Origin: Actinomycetota bacterium
GTDB lineage: Bacteria > Actinomycetota > Actinomycetes > Actinomycetales > Microbacteriaceae
DNA length: 11,748 nt
Assembly (NCBI GenBank): GCA_009704705.1
Contig: WLDR01000037.1
Coordinates: 1-11,748 of the forward strand
Reading direction: 5' to 3'
Position numbers and translations under genes: made by a program. The number at the start of each line of letters is the position of its first letter. Positions within the stretch are counted from its first letter, which is position 1. Shown in pieces: positions 6,193 through 11,748 of the stretch. The notes beneath the pieces were generated by a model. The model saw nothing but the letters and a program-made list of their open reading frames with translations. It did not search any database and had not been told where the DNA came from.

Positions 6193-7865
6193 GCGAGACT
6201 CCACTTCTTCGCATCGAAGACCTCTCGGTCGGATTCCAGGTTGCCGGCGGGGCCATCATCCCGGCCGTCAAGAATCTCAACCTCGACCTCATGCCCGGTG
6301 AGACACTCGCCATCGTGGGCGAATCGGGCTCCGGAAAGTCGACGACCGCACACGCAATCATCAACTTGCTCCCCGGAACGGGTCGCATCACGGGCGGCCG
6401 CATCATGCTCGATGGTCAAGATCTCGCTCAGGCGAGTGAAGCCGAACTCGAAAAGATTCGTGGCACGGCCATCGGTTTCGTTCCGCAAGATCCGATGTCC
6501 AACCTGAACCCGGTATGGTCGGTCGGATTCCAGGTCGAAGAAACAGTTCGCGCTAACGGGCTGGCATCGACCAAGCAGGATGTTCGCAAGAAAGCCATCG
6601 AAGTGCTCGCCCAGGCGGGGCTCACCGATGCCGGCTCACGAATGAAGCAGTACCCCCACCAGTTCTCTGGCGGAATGCGTCAGCGCGTGCTCATCGGTAT
6701 TGGTCTGGCAGCGAATCCTCGCATTCTCATCGCCGACGAGCCGACGTCTGCACTCGATGTCACGGTGCAACGAGCGATTCTTGACCACCTGCAGGAGCGC
6801 ACGCGCGAACAGGGGACGGCCGTCATCCTGATCACACACGACCTCGGTCTCGCCGCCGAGCGTGCCGAGCAGCTCGTCGTGATGTATCGCGGACAGGTCG
6901 TGGAGTCGGGCCCAAGCCTCGAGATTCTGAAGAACCCGCAGCACCCGTACACAAAGCGTTTGGTGCAGGCGGCACCTGGTCTGTCGTCACGTCGTCTCGT
7001 CTCGGCTCGCACCAGCGTTTCAGCCACCGGCAAAGCCGCCATTGCACAGGCTGATGCCAGCACGGGCACGGCAACCGCAATCGCGGTCAACAACCTCACG
7101 AAGGTCTACAACATTCGCTCGGGCACTTTCACGAGCACGCCACTGACCGCCGTCGACAATGTGTCGTTCTCCATCGAACGCGGTTCGACGACCGCTCTCG
7201 TGGGGGAGTCGGGTTCGGGTAAGTCGACTGTCGCGCGCATGCTGCTCGGTCTCGAAAAGCCGACCGCTGGCTCCATCCTGATCGACGGAGAAGAGGTCGA
7301 CCACCTTGGCAAAGCCGGCATGAAGGCACTTCGCCGCCGCATGCAGCCCGTCTTTCAAGACCCGTATGGCTCGCTCAACCCGTTGCGCAGCATCACCGCG
7401 ACAATCGCTGAGCCGCTCCTCGTTCACGGTGTAGGAAACCGCGCCGAGCGACAGGCCCGCGTATTCGAGCTGCTCGACCAGGTGTCGCTCCCCCGATCCA
7501 TCGCTGGCCGTTATCCGAGCGAACTTTCGGGTGGTCAGCGCCAACGCGTTGCCATCGCGCGTGCCCTCGCCCTTAAGCCCGACATCGTGATTCTCGATGA
7601 AGCTGTCTCGGCCCTGGACGTGCTCGTTCAAGCGCAGATTCTCGAGTTACTCAACGATTTGCAGAGCGAATATGGGCTGACGTATCTCTTCATTACGCAT
7701 GACCTCGCGGTCGTTCGTCTCATTGCAGACCATGTCTGCGTGATGAATCAAGGAAAGATTGTTGAGGCTGCCACGACCCAGGAGGTCTTTGACCGCCCTC
7801 GTGAGGATTACACTAGGAAATTGCTTGATGCAATTCCCGGCGCCACCGTCAAATTTGGTGCCTAG
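6189..7865 (+). CDS. Fused dual ATP-binding protein of the peptide ABC importer (DppD-DppF type)
   Basis: A 558-residue cytoplasmic protein with two complete ABC ATPase domains in one chain, powering the two permeases encoded upstream. Domain 1: Walker A GESGSGKST at 44-52, Q-loop Q100, signature FSGGMRQ at 159-165, Walker B ILIADEP at 179-185, switch His at 217. The oligopeptide-transporter motif NPQHPYTKRL (249-258) ends this domain. A linker of about 35 residues rich in Ser/Ala/Thr follows. Domain 2: Walker A GESGSGKST at 339-347, Q390, signature LSGGQ at 446-450, Walker B IVILDEA at 466-472, switch His at 504, with RPREDYTRKLL near the end. All catalytic residues of both sites are present, so both should hydrolyse ATP. 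The ATG overlaps the stop codon of the permease gene (ATGA, 4 nt). Fusions of this kind are common in actinobacteria. Substrate remains unknown. Confidence 0.95.
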   Translation: MSETPLLRIEDLSVGFQVAGGAIIPAVKNLNLDLMPGETLAIVGESGSGKSTTAHAIINLLPGTGRITGGRIMLDGQDLAQASEAELEKIRGTAIGFVPQDPMSNLNPVWSVGFQVEETVRANGLASTKQDVRKKAIEVLAQAGLTDAGSRMKQYPHQFSGGMRQRVLIGIGLAANPRILIADEPTSALDVTVQRAILDHLQERTREQGTAVILITHDLGLAAERAEQLVVMYRGQVVESGPSLEILKNPQHPYTKRLVQAAPGLSSRRLVSARTSVSATGKAAIAQADASTGTATAIAVNNLTKVYNIRSGTFTSTPLTAVDNVSFSIERGSTTALVGESGSGKSTVARMLLGLEKPTAGSILIDGEEVDHLGKAGMKALRRRMQPVFQDPYGSLNPLRSITATIAEPLLVHGVGNRAERQARVFELLDQVSLPRSIAGRYPSELSGGQRQRVAIARALALKPDIVILDEAVSALDVLVQAQILELLNDLQSEYGLTYLFITHDLAVVRLIADHVCVMNQGKIVEAATTQEVFDRPREDYTRKLLDAIPGATVKFGA

Positions 7866-7943
7866 CGCTGTATTCCGCATCAACCCCACATCAGCATCCA
7901 TCGTCGGATGTGACTTACACATTCGAAAAAAGAGGTATCTGTC

Positions 7944-9854
7944 ATGGCGAAAGCCTTCCGCTCCGACCTGCGCAACGTCGCAATCGTCGCTCACGTTGAC
8001 CACGGCAAGACGACTCTCGTCGACGCCATGCTCAAGCAGACCAACTCGTTCGACGCGCACTTCAGCGCCGACGACCGCATGATGGACTCGAACGACCTCG
8101 AGCGCGAAAAGGGAATTACGATTCTCGCGAAGAACACCGCGGTCGAATACTCGGGCATGCACGCAAAGAACGGACCCATCACGATTAACGTGATCGACAC
8201 CCCGGGCCACGCCGACTTTGGTGGCGAGGTGGAGCGCGGCATCTCGATGGTCGACGGCGTTGTGCTTCTCGTCGACGCGAGTGAGGGCCCACTCCCTCAG
8301 ACGCGCTTCGTGCTGCGAAAGGCACTCGAGGCGAGCCTCCCCGTCATTCTGCTCGTCAACAAGACTGACCGTCCGGATGCCCGCATCGACGAGGTTGTCG
8401 GCGAGAGCCAAGACCTGCTTCTCGGTCTTGCCAGCGATCTGCACGAAGACTTCCCTGATCTTGACCTGGATGCCGTGCTCAACGTTCCCGTTGTCTATGC
8501 GTCAGGCCGCGCTGGTGCTGCCAGCCACAACAAGCCCGAAAACGGCACGTTGCCCGACAACGACGACCTCGAGCCATTGTTCGAGGCCATTCTCGAGCAC
8601 ATCCCGGCCCCGCACTACGACGATGAGCACCCGCTCCAGGCGCACGTCACTAACCTCGACGCGTCGCCGTTCCTCGGTCGCCTCGCGCTGCTACGCGTTT
8701 TCAACGGCAACCTGAAAAAAGGTCAGACCGTTGCGTGGGTCAAGCACGACGGAACGGTTTCGAGTGTTCGCATCACCGAGCTTCTCAAGACGAAAGCCCT
8801 CGAGCGTTTCCCCGCTGAGTCGGCTGGCCCCGGCGACATCGTTGCCATCGCTGGCATCGAAGAGATCACCATCGGTGAAACGATTGCAGACCCTGATGAT
8901 GTTCGTCCGTTGCCGGCCATCACGGTTGATGAGCCCGCTATCTCGATGACCGTCGGTACCAACACCTCACCGCTGGTCGGCAAGGTCAAGGGTCACAAGC
9001 TCACGGCACGCATGGTTAAGGATCGCCTCGACCGCGAGCTCATCGGTAACGTGTCGCTTCGTGTCGTCGACATCGGACGCCCCGACGTGTGGGAAGTTCA
9101 AGGACGTGGCGAGCTCGCACTCGCGATTCTCGTCGAGAACATGCGCCGCGAAGGCTTCGAGCTCACCGTCGGAAAGCCACAGGTTGTAACCAAGAAGGTC
9201 AACGGCAAGACGCACGAGCCGTTCGAGCACATGACCATCGACGCGCCCGAAGAACACCTCGGCGCCATCACTCAGCTCATGGCTGCGCGCAAGGGTCGCA
9301 TGGAAGGCATGGTCAACCACGGCACCGGATGGGTGCGCATGGAATTCATCGTTCCGTCGCGCGGCCTCATCGGTTTCCGCACCGAGTTCCTCACCATCAC
9401 GCGCGGTACCGGCATCGCGAACGCCATCTCGCACGGTTACGACGAGTGGGCTGGCCAGATCATCACCCGCTCCAACGGTTCCATCGTTGCTGACCGCACC
9501 GGTGTCGTCACGCCCTTCGCCATCATCGGTTTGCAGGAGCGCATGAGCTTTTTCGTGAACCCGACCGAAGAGGTCTACGAGGGCATGGTTATCGGCGAGA
9601 ACTCGCGCAACGATGACATGGATGTCAACATCACCAAGGAAAAGAAGCTGACGAACATGCGTCAGTCGACCTCCGACACGTTCGAGTCGATGACCCCGTC
9701 GCGTCAACTGTCGCTCGAGGAGTGCCTCGAGTTCGCTCGCGAAGACGAGTGTGTTGAGGTCACGCCCGAGAAAGTGCGTATTCGCAAGGTCGTTCTCGAC
9801 ATGACCGAGCGTGCCCGCGCGACGAGTCGCCTGAAGAAGCAAGACCAGGCGTAG
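7944..9854 (+). CDS. typA: Ribosome-associated translational GTPase TypA/BipA
   Basis: A 636-residue translational GTPase related to EF-G and LepA. TypA binds the ribosome and is tied to 50S subunit assembly and to stress and low-temperature growth. GTPase motifs are all present: G1 AHVDHGKT at 16-23, the switch region EREKGITI at 53-60, G3 DTPGH at 85-89, and G4 NKTD at 139-142. The C-terminal half carries the TypA-specific segments, among them RGRGEL-like QGRGELALAILVE, PSRGLIGFRTEFL, and the RQSTSD motif. Length is normal. The ATG is preceded by AGAGG at 7931-7935, 8 nt upstream. The 78-nt gap after the ATPase gene contains no terminator and no clear promoter, so read-through from the importer is possible. 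It converges on the FTR1 gene with 39 nt between the stops. Confidence 0.97.
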   Translation: MAKAFRSDLRNVAIVAHVDHGKTTLVDAMLKQTNSFDAHFSADDRMMDSNDLEREKGITILAKNTAVEYSGMHAKNGPITINVIDTPGHADFGGEVERGISMVDGVVLLVDASEGPLPQTRFVLRKALEASLPVILLVNKTDRPDARIDEVVGESQDLLLGLASDLHEDFPDLDLDAVLNVPVVYASGRAGAASHNKPENGTLPDNDDLEPLFEAILEHIPAPHYDDEHPLQAHVTNLDASPFLGRLALLRVFNGNLKKGQTVAWVKHDGTVSSVRITELLKTKALERFPAESAGPGDIVAIAGIEEITIGETIADPDDVRPLPAITVDEPAISMTVGTNTSPLVGKVKGHKLTARMVKDRLDRELIGNVSLRVVDIGRPDVWEVQGRGELALAILVENMRREGFELTVGKPQVVTKKVNGKTHEPFEHMTIDAPEEHLGAITQLMAARKGRMEGMVNHGTGWVRMEFIVPSRGLIGFRTEFLTITRGTGIANAISHGYDEWAGQIITRSNGSIVADRTGVVTPFAIIGLQERMSFFVNPTEEVYEGMVIGENSRNDDMDVNITKEKKLTNMRQSTSDTFESMTPSRQLSLEECLEFAREDECVEVTPEKVRIRKVVLDMTERARATSRLKKQDQA

Positions 9855-9866
9855 GCCTCAGCCTGG
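9845..9866. terminator. Possible weak hairpin between convergent typA and FTR1 genes
   Basis: CCAGGC (9845-9850) pairs with GCCTGG (9861-9866) over a 10-nt loop and spans the typA stop codon. No T-run follows on either strand, so terminator function is uncertain. No better structure is seen in the 39-nt gap. Confidence 0.25.
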
Positions 9867-9893
9867 CGAGAGTCTGGGCCGTGAACCCGCCCG

Positions 9894-10745
9894 CTACTTG
9901 GCTTCGGTCGTCACGATGTCGATGGGCGAGGTGACGACGCGAGGTGCCTTGCGGCGCGAGATTCGCAGGAACAACGTCATCGCGATGGCGACGTAGAGCG
10001 CCCAGATAACAACTTCGAGCCACGACATTTCGGGGCGGAAGCCGATGGTTCCGCGCAGCAGAGCTCCGTACCAGCTGTCTCCAGGAATGACTGTGGAAAC
10101 GTTGAAAGCTTTCGATTCGTTACCGGGCAGATACCCGGCTTCTTGAAGTTCGTGAACGCCGTAAGCGAGAACTCCGCCGGCAAGAATAATCAAGAGCGAA
10201 CCCGACCACGCGAAGAACGCCGACAGGTTCAGTCGAACCATTCCGCGATAAATGGCGAATCCGAGCCCGGCAGCAATTGCGAGACCGATGAACGCGCCGA
10301 GCAGAGGTAATGCGGATTGTCCGGAGGCCTGTGCCGCCGCCCAAATGAACAGGACTGTCTCGACACCTTCTCGGCCGACCGAAACGAAGGCGATGACCAA
10401 CAGGCCAATCGCGCCGCCCTTGAGGGAGCGGTCAATTCCAGACTCGAGGTTGCCGCGCAGGCTACGTGCGGTCTTCGCCATCCAGAACACCATCCACGTG
10501 ACGAGCACGCAGGCCGCGATAGACAGGATGCCCGCAATCAGTTCGAAGACCTGGTCGGGCAGTCCGCTGATCTGAGCCAGAATCACGCCAACGATGGCGG
10601 AGAGAACCACGGCGAGACCGACGCCGGTCCAGATGGGTGCGATGGCGTCGCGACGATTGATGCGAACAACGTACGCAATCAAAATGCCGACGACGAGAGA
10701 CGCTTCGAGGCCTTCGCGAAGTGCAATGAAGAGGTTTGCGAGCAT
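9894..10745 (-). CDS. efeU: FTR1-family iron permease (EfeU type)
   Basis: A 283-residue membrane protein with about seven helices, of the family that includes yeast Ftr1 and bacterial EfeU, which carry iron across the cytoplasmic membrane. The two hallmark REGxE iron-binding motifs are present: REGLE at residues 10-14 in helix 1 and REGVE at 125-129 in helix 4. The region YGVHELQEAGYLPG followed by IPGDSWYGALLRG is also typical of EfeU. In the usual EfeUOB system the permease works with the lipoprotein/periplasmic EfeO and the haem peroxidase EfeB. Neither is present here: typA follows on the opposite strand, so nothing can be co-transcribed downstream within the window. The ATG start is fixed by the conserved N-terminus and has no strong Shine-Dalgarno sequence. 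A near-consensus iron box lies 30 nt upstream, which predicts repression by iron. Confidence 0.92.
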   Translation of the reverse strand: MLANLFIALREGLEASLVVGILIAYVVRINRRDAIAPIWTGVGLAVVLSAIVGVILAQISGLPDQVFELIAGILSIAACVLVTWMVFWMAKTARSLRGNLESGIDRSLKGGAIGLLVIAFVSVGREGVETVLFIWAAAQASGQSALPLLGAFIGLAIAAGLGFAIYRGMVRLNLSAFFAWSGSLLIILAGGVLAYGVHELQEAGYLPGNESKAFNVSTVIPGDSWYGALLRGTIGFRPEMSWLEVVIWALYVAIAMTLFLRISRRKAPRVVTSPIDIVTTEAK

Positions 10746-10775
10746 GGTGAGCGGCGGACTTTCGTGTGCGGTGGC

Positions 10776-10794
10776 CTAGGTAAGGTTAACCTTA
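10776..10794. promoter_or_regulatory. IdeR/DtxR-type iron box in front of the FTR1 gene
   Basis: CTAGGTAAGGTTAACCTTA agrees at 17 of 19 positions with the IdeR/DtxR consensus TWAGGTWAGSCTWACCTWA. Its core GTAAGGTTAACCTTAC (10780-10795) is a perfect 16-bp palindrome. It lies 30 bp upstream of the FTR1 start codon, where bound repressor would block the promoter. The consensus is from knowledge of Mycobacterium and Corynebacterium; use here is inferred. The site is about 54 bp from the start codon of the divergent gene, whose own -10 box is not covered. Confidence 0.8.
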
Positions 10795-10835
10795 CTAACT
10801 CTGCATCGCGACGGCGAATCCTCTCGCCTCACCGC

Positions 10836-10841
10836 TAGTCT
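10836..10841 (+). promoter_or_regulatory. Candidate leaderless -10 box for the small membrane protein gene
   Basis: TAGTCT is followed by TGCCAC (6 nt) and the GTG start of the downstream gene, so the transcript would begin at the start codon. No Shine-Dalgarno sequence or clear -35 hexamer is present. Confidence 0.5.
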
Positions 10842-10847
10842 TGCCAC

Positions 10848-11240
10848 GTGAATCAAGCGAAATCGAATCGCCACCGCTTCCTCTCAGTGGCATGGAGCAT
10901 CGGAGCAGTCGGCTTCAGCGCTGTCATCGGAACGGTCACGACTGTCGTGCATCAATCGTCGGCGAGCGTGGCTGGAATCGAGCTTCCCTGGGGTCTGGCC
11001 CTCGCAATTTCGGTTGTGGTCGCGTGGTTTGTCGGGCTCACCCTGCTCAACATCAACCGTTGGGCTCTCATCGCCTGCGGCGTCGCGTGCCTCAGCATGA
11101 TGTTCGTGCTCAGTCAGCGCGGGCCGGGTGGCTCGGTGCTCGTGCCAGATTCGTGGCAGGGCAACGTGTGGATCATGCTGACGCCCTTACTCGTCATCGT
11201 GTTGATGTTCTGGCCCCGTATTCCACGGAAGGTAAACTAA
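10848..11240 (+). CDS. Small four-helix membrane protein (possibly DUF6113-like)
   Basis: A 130-residue hydrophobic protein with four probable helices at about residues 12-35, 45-68, 71-89 and 106-122. The first helix follows a basic N-terminus (NQAKSNRHR) and the protein ends in the basic tail PRIPRKVN. It has no recognisable catalytic motif. Small membrane proteins of this kind commonly lie in front of fdxA in related actinobacteria and are sometimes assigned to DUF6113; I make that link from context and memory, not from a search. The GTG start is the first in frame after the candidate TAGTCT box and no ribosome binding site is visible. It is divergent from the FTR1 gene and ends 5 nt before the ferredoxin start codon, so the two genes are likely co-transcribed in part. 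Confidence 0.75.
   Translation: MNQAKSNRHRFLSVAWSIGAVGFSAVIGTVTTVVHQSSASVAGIELPWGLALAISVVVAWFVGLTLLNINRWALIACGVACLSMMFVLSQRGPGGSVLVPDSWQGNVWIMLTPLLVIVLMFWPRIPRKVN
11233..11238 (+). promoter_or_regulatory. Candidate leaderless -10 box for fdxA inside the end of the upstream gene
   Basis: TAAACT is followed by 7 nt (AAGGCTC) and the GTG of fdxA. The box shares its last T with the TAA stop of the upstream gene. An AAGG within the spacer is only 3 nt from the GTG, too close for a normal ribosome binding site, so leaderless initiation is the more likely reading. No -35 hexamer is evident. Confidence 0.45.
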
Positions 11241-11245
11241 GGCTC

Positions 11246-11566
11246 GTGACTTACGTAATTGCTCTCCCGTGTGTGGACGTCAAAGACCGCGCGTGTATCG
11301 ACGAGTGCCCGGTTGACTGCATCTATGAGGGTGACCGCATGTTGTACATCCACCCGGATGAATGCGTTGACTGCGGTGCGTGCGAGCCGGTGTGTCCGGT
11401 TGAGGCAATTTATTACGAAGACGATCTGCCCGAGAAGTGGGCCGACTACTACAAGGCCAACGTCGAATTCTTCACCGAGCTCGGTTCGCCCGGTGGAGCC
11501 GCCAAGGTCGGCGTGATCGCCGGCGACCACCCGGTCGTATCTGTCTTGCCACCTCAAGCCGACTAG
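11246..11566 (+). CDS. fdxA: Seven-iron ferredoxin ([3Fe-4S][4Fe-4S], FdxA/FdxC type)
   Basis: A 106-residue cytoplasmic electron carrier with one [3Fe-4S] and one [4Fe-4S] cluster. Cysteine spacing follows Azotobacter ferredoxin I shifted by one residue. C9, C17 and C50 should hold the 3Fe cluster; C21, C40, C43 and C46 should hold the 4Fe cluster; C25 matches the known free cysteine next to it. Motifs seen are CIDECPVDC and CVDCGACEPVCPV. The end SPGGAAKVG matches actinobacterial FdxA proteins, and the length is normal. The frame is open far upstream, so the GTG at 11246 is chosen from the conserved MTYVI N-terminus. It is followed 6 nt later by dapC in the same reading frame, a conserved arrangement in actinobacteria. 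The redox partner cannot be read from the sequence. Confidence 0.95.
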   Translation: MTYVIALPCVDVKDRACIDECPVDCIYEGDRMLYIHPDECVDCGACEPVCPVEAIYYEDDLPEKWADYYKANVEFFTELGSPGGAAKVGVIAGDHPVVSVLPPQAD

Positions 11567-11572
11567 TTTCGC

Positions 11573-11748
11573 GTGGCGCCCGCACTGCCGTCGTTTCTCG
11601 ACCTTCCCGATTATCCATGGAATGCCATGGAACCGTATCGGGCAATCGCCTCAGCACACGCCGACGGAATCATTGACTTATCGATCGGGTCGCCCGTTGA
11701 CCCGACGCCACAGATTGTGCGCGAGGCGTTAGTTCAGGCGACGGATGC
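11573..11748 (+). CDS. dapC: Succinyldiaminopimelate transaminase, N-terminal part (cut by window end)
   Basis: The first 58 codons of a class I/II aminotransferase run to the end of the window with no stop. The N-terminus shows LPDYPWNAMEPYRAIAS followed by the typical DLSIGSPVDPTPQIVREAL, which matches actinobacterial DapC, the PLP enzyme that makes N-succinyl-diaminopimelate for lysine and peptidoglycan. Its position right after fdxA supports this. The PLP lysine and most of the fold are outside the window, so a related aminotransferase cannot be fully excluded. The GTG start lies two codons after the fdxA stop in the same frame, with no ribosome binding site, so translation probably depends on fdxA (termination-reinitiation). 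An internal ATG at codon 19 is a less likely start. Confidence 0.85.
   Translation, partial: MAPALPSFLDLPDYPWNAMEPYRAIASAHADGIIDLSIGSPVDPTPQIVREALVQATD

Noticed and set aside
7789..7814. Possible typA promoter TTGACC-N14-TACACT at the end of the ATPase gene
   Set aside because: The boxes resemble consensus elements but the 14-nt spacer is too short and they lie within conserved coding sequence. Probably chance.
7887..7912. Two mutually exclusive pairings in the typA leader (CACATC/GATGTG and CATCC/GGATG), as in a riboswitch or attenuator
   Set aside because: The stems are only 5-6 bp with large loops, neither covers the ribosome binding site, and there is no terminator arm. Not enough to claim a switch.
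8967..9842. Long open frame on the minus strand opposite typA
   Set aside because: It is a shadow of a GC-rich gene: typA has all GTPase motifs in the plus frame, while the antisense product has no recognisable motif and no ribosome binding site. The same holds for long minus-strand frames at 2623-3504, 7020-7631 and 7647-8444, and for 950-1732 across gcvP and the lipoprotein gene.
10841..11245. A longer fdxA protein starting near 10841
   Set aside because: The upstream open frame overlaps the small membrane protein gene and reads as low-complexity shadow sequence. FdxA proteins begin at MTYVI, matching the GTG at 11246.
11616..11631. Repeated CCATGG separated by AATG near the dapC start
   Set aside because: The motif lies in coding sequence for the conserved YPWNAMEP segment of DapC and is explained by codon choice.
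1..11748. Mobile elements, CRISPR arrays, tRNA/rRNA genes, phage or toxin-antitoxin genes
   Set aside because: No transposase or integrase motifs, no inverted terminal repeats, no regularly spaced repeats and no tRNA-like cloverleaf were recognised. All genes fit a housekeeping or transport role.

Overview
This window looks like an ordinary chromosomal stretch of a high-GC Gram-positive bacterium, most likely an actinobacterium of the Microbacteriaceae type. The signs are G/C-rich third codon positions, frequent GTG starts (6 of the 11 visible start codons), an FdxA ferredoxin followed by dapC, a fused two-domain oligopeptide ATPase, and an IdeR/DtxR-type iron box. I see no phage genes, transposases, tRNA/rRNA genes or CRISPR repeats. 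The genus is an inference, not a direct observation.

Layout. The window opens inside gcvP (C-terminal third of the glycine decarboxylase P-protein, + strand). It converges, with a 3-nt gap, on a small lipoprotein of unknown function and a CPBP-type intramembrane protease (both - strand). A divergent 178-nt region follows. Next comes a complete peptide ABC importer on the + strand: lipoprotein substrate-binding protein, two permeases, and a fused dual ATPase. typA/bipA (a ribosome-associated GTPase) follows 78 nt later. typA converges on an FTR1/EfeU-type iron permease (- strand), which has a near-consensus iron box in front of it. Divergently from that start a small four-helix membrane protein, a seven-iron ferredoxin (fdxA), and the beginning of dapC (lysine/peptidoglycan precursor pathway), cut off by the window end.

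How it works together. The importer has two expression units. The binding protein has its own promoter candidate, a 5' leader stem-loop and a strong ribosome binding site, and ends in a strong stem-loop terminator. Permeases and ATPase then restart from a promoter whose predicted transcript begins at the GTG start codon. The permease/permease/ATPase genes are linked by 11-nt and 4-nt overlaps. The FTR1 gene is predicted to be switched off by iron. Order and content around typA, fdxA and dapC resemble a conserved actinobacterial block, but the FTR1 gene lies where I would expect mshB from memory of other genomes.

I did not find a dramatic undescribed system. The most useful signals are regulatory: four genes with a TAnnnT box 6-7 nt before the start codon (candidate leaderless transcripts), the terminator/leaderless-promoter joint inside the importer, the leader hairpin of the binding-protein gene, and the iron-box-controlled solitary FTR1 permease.
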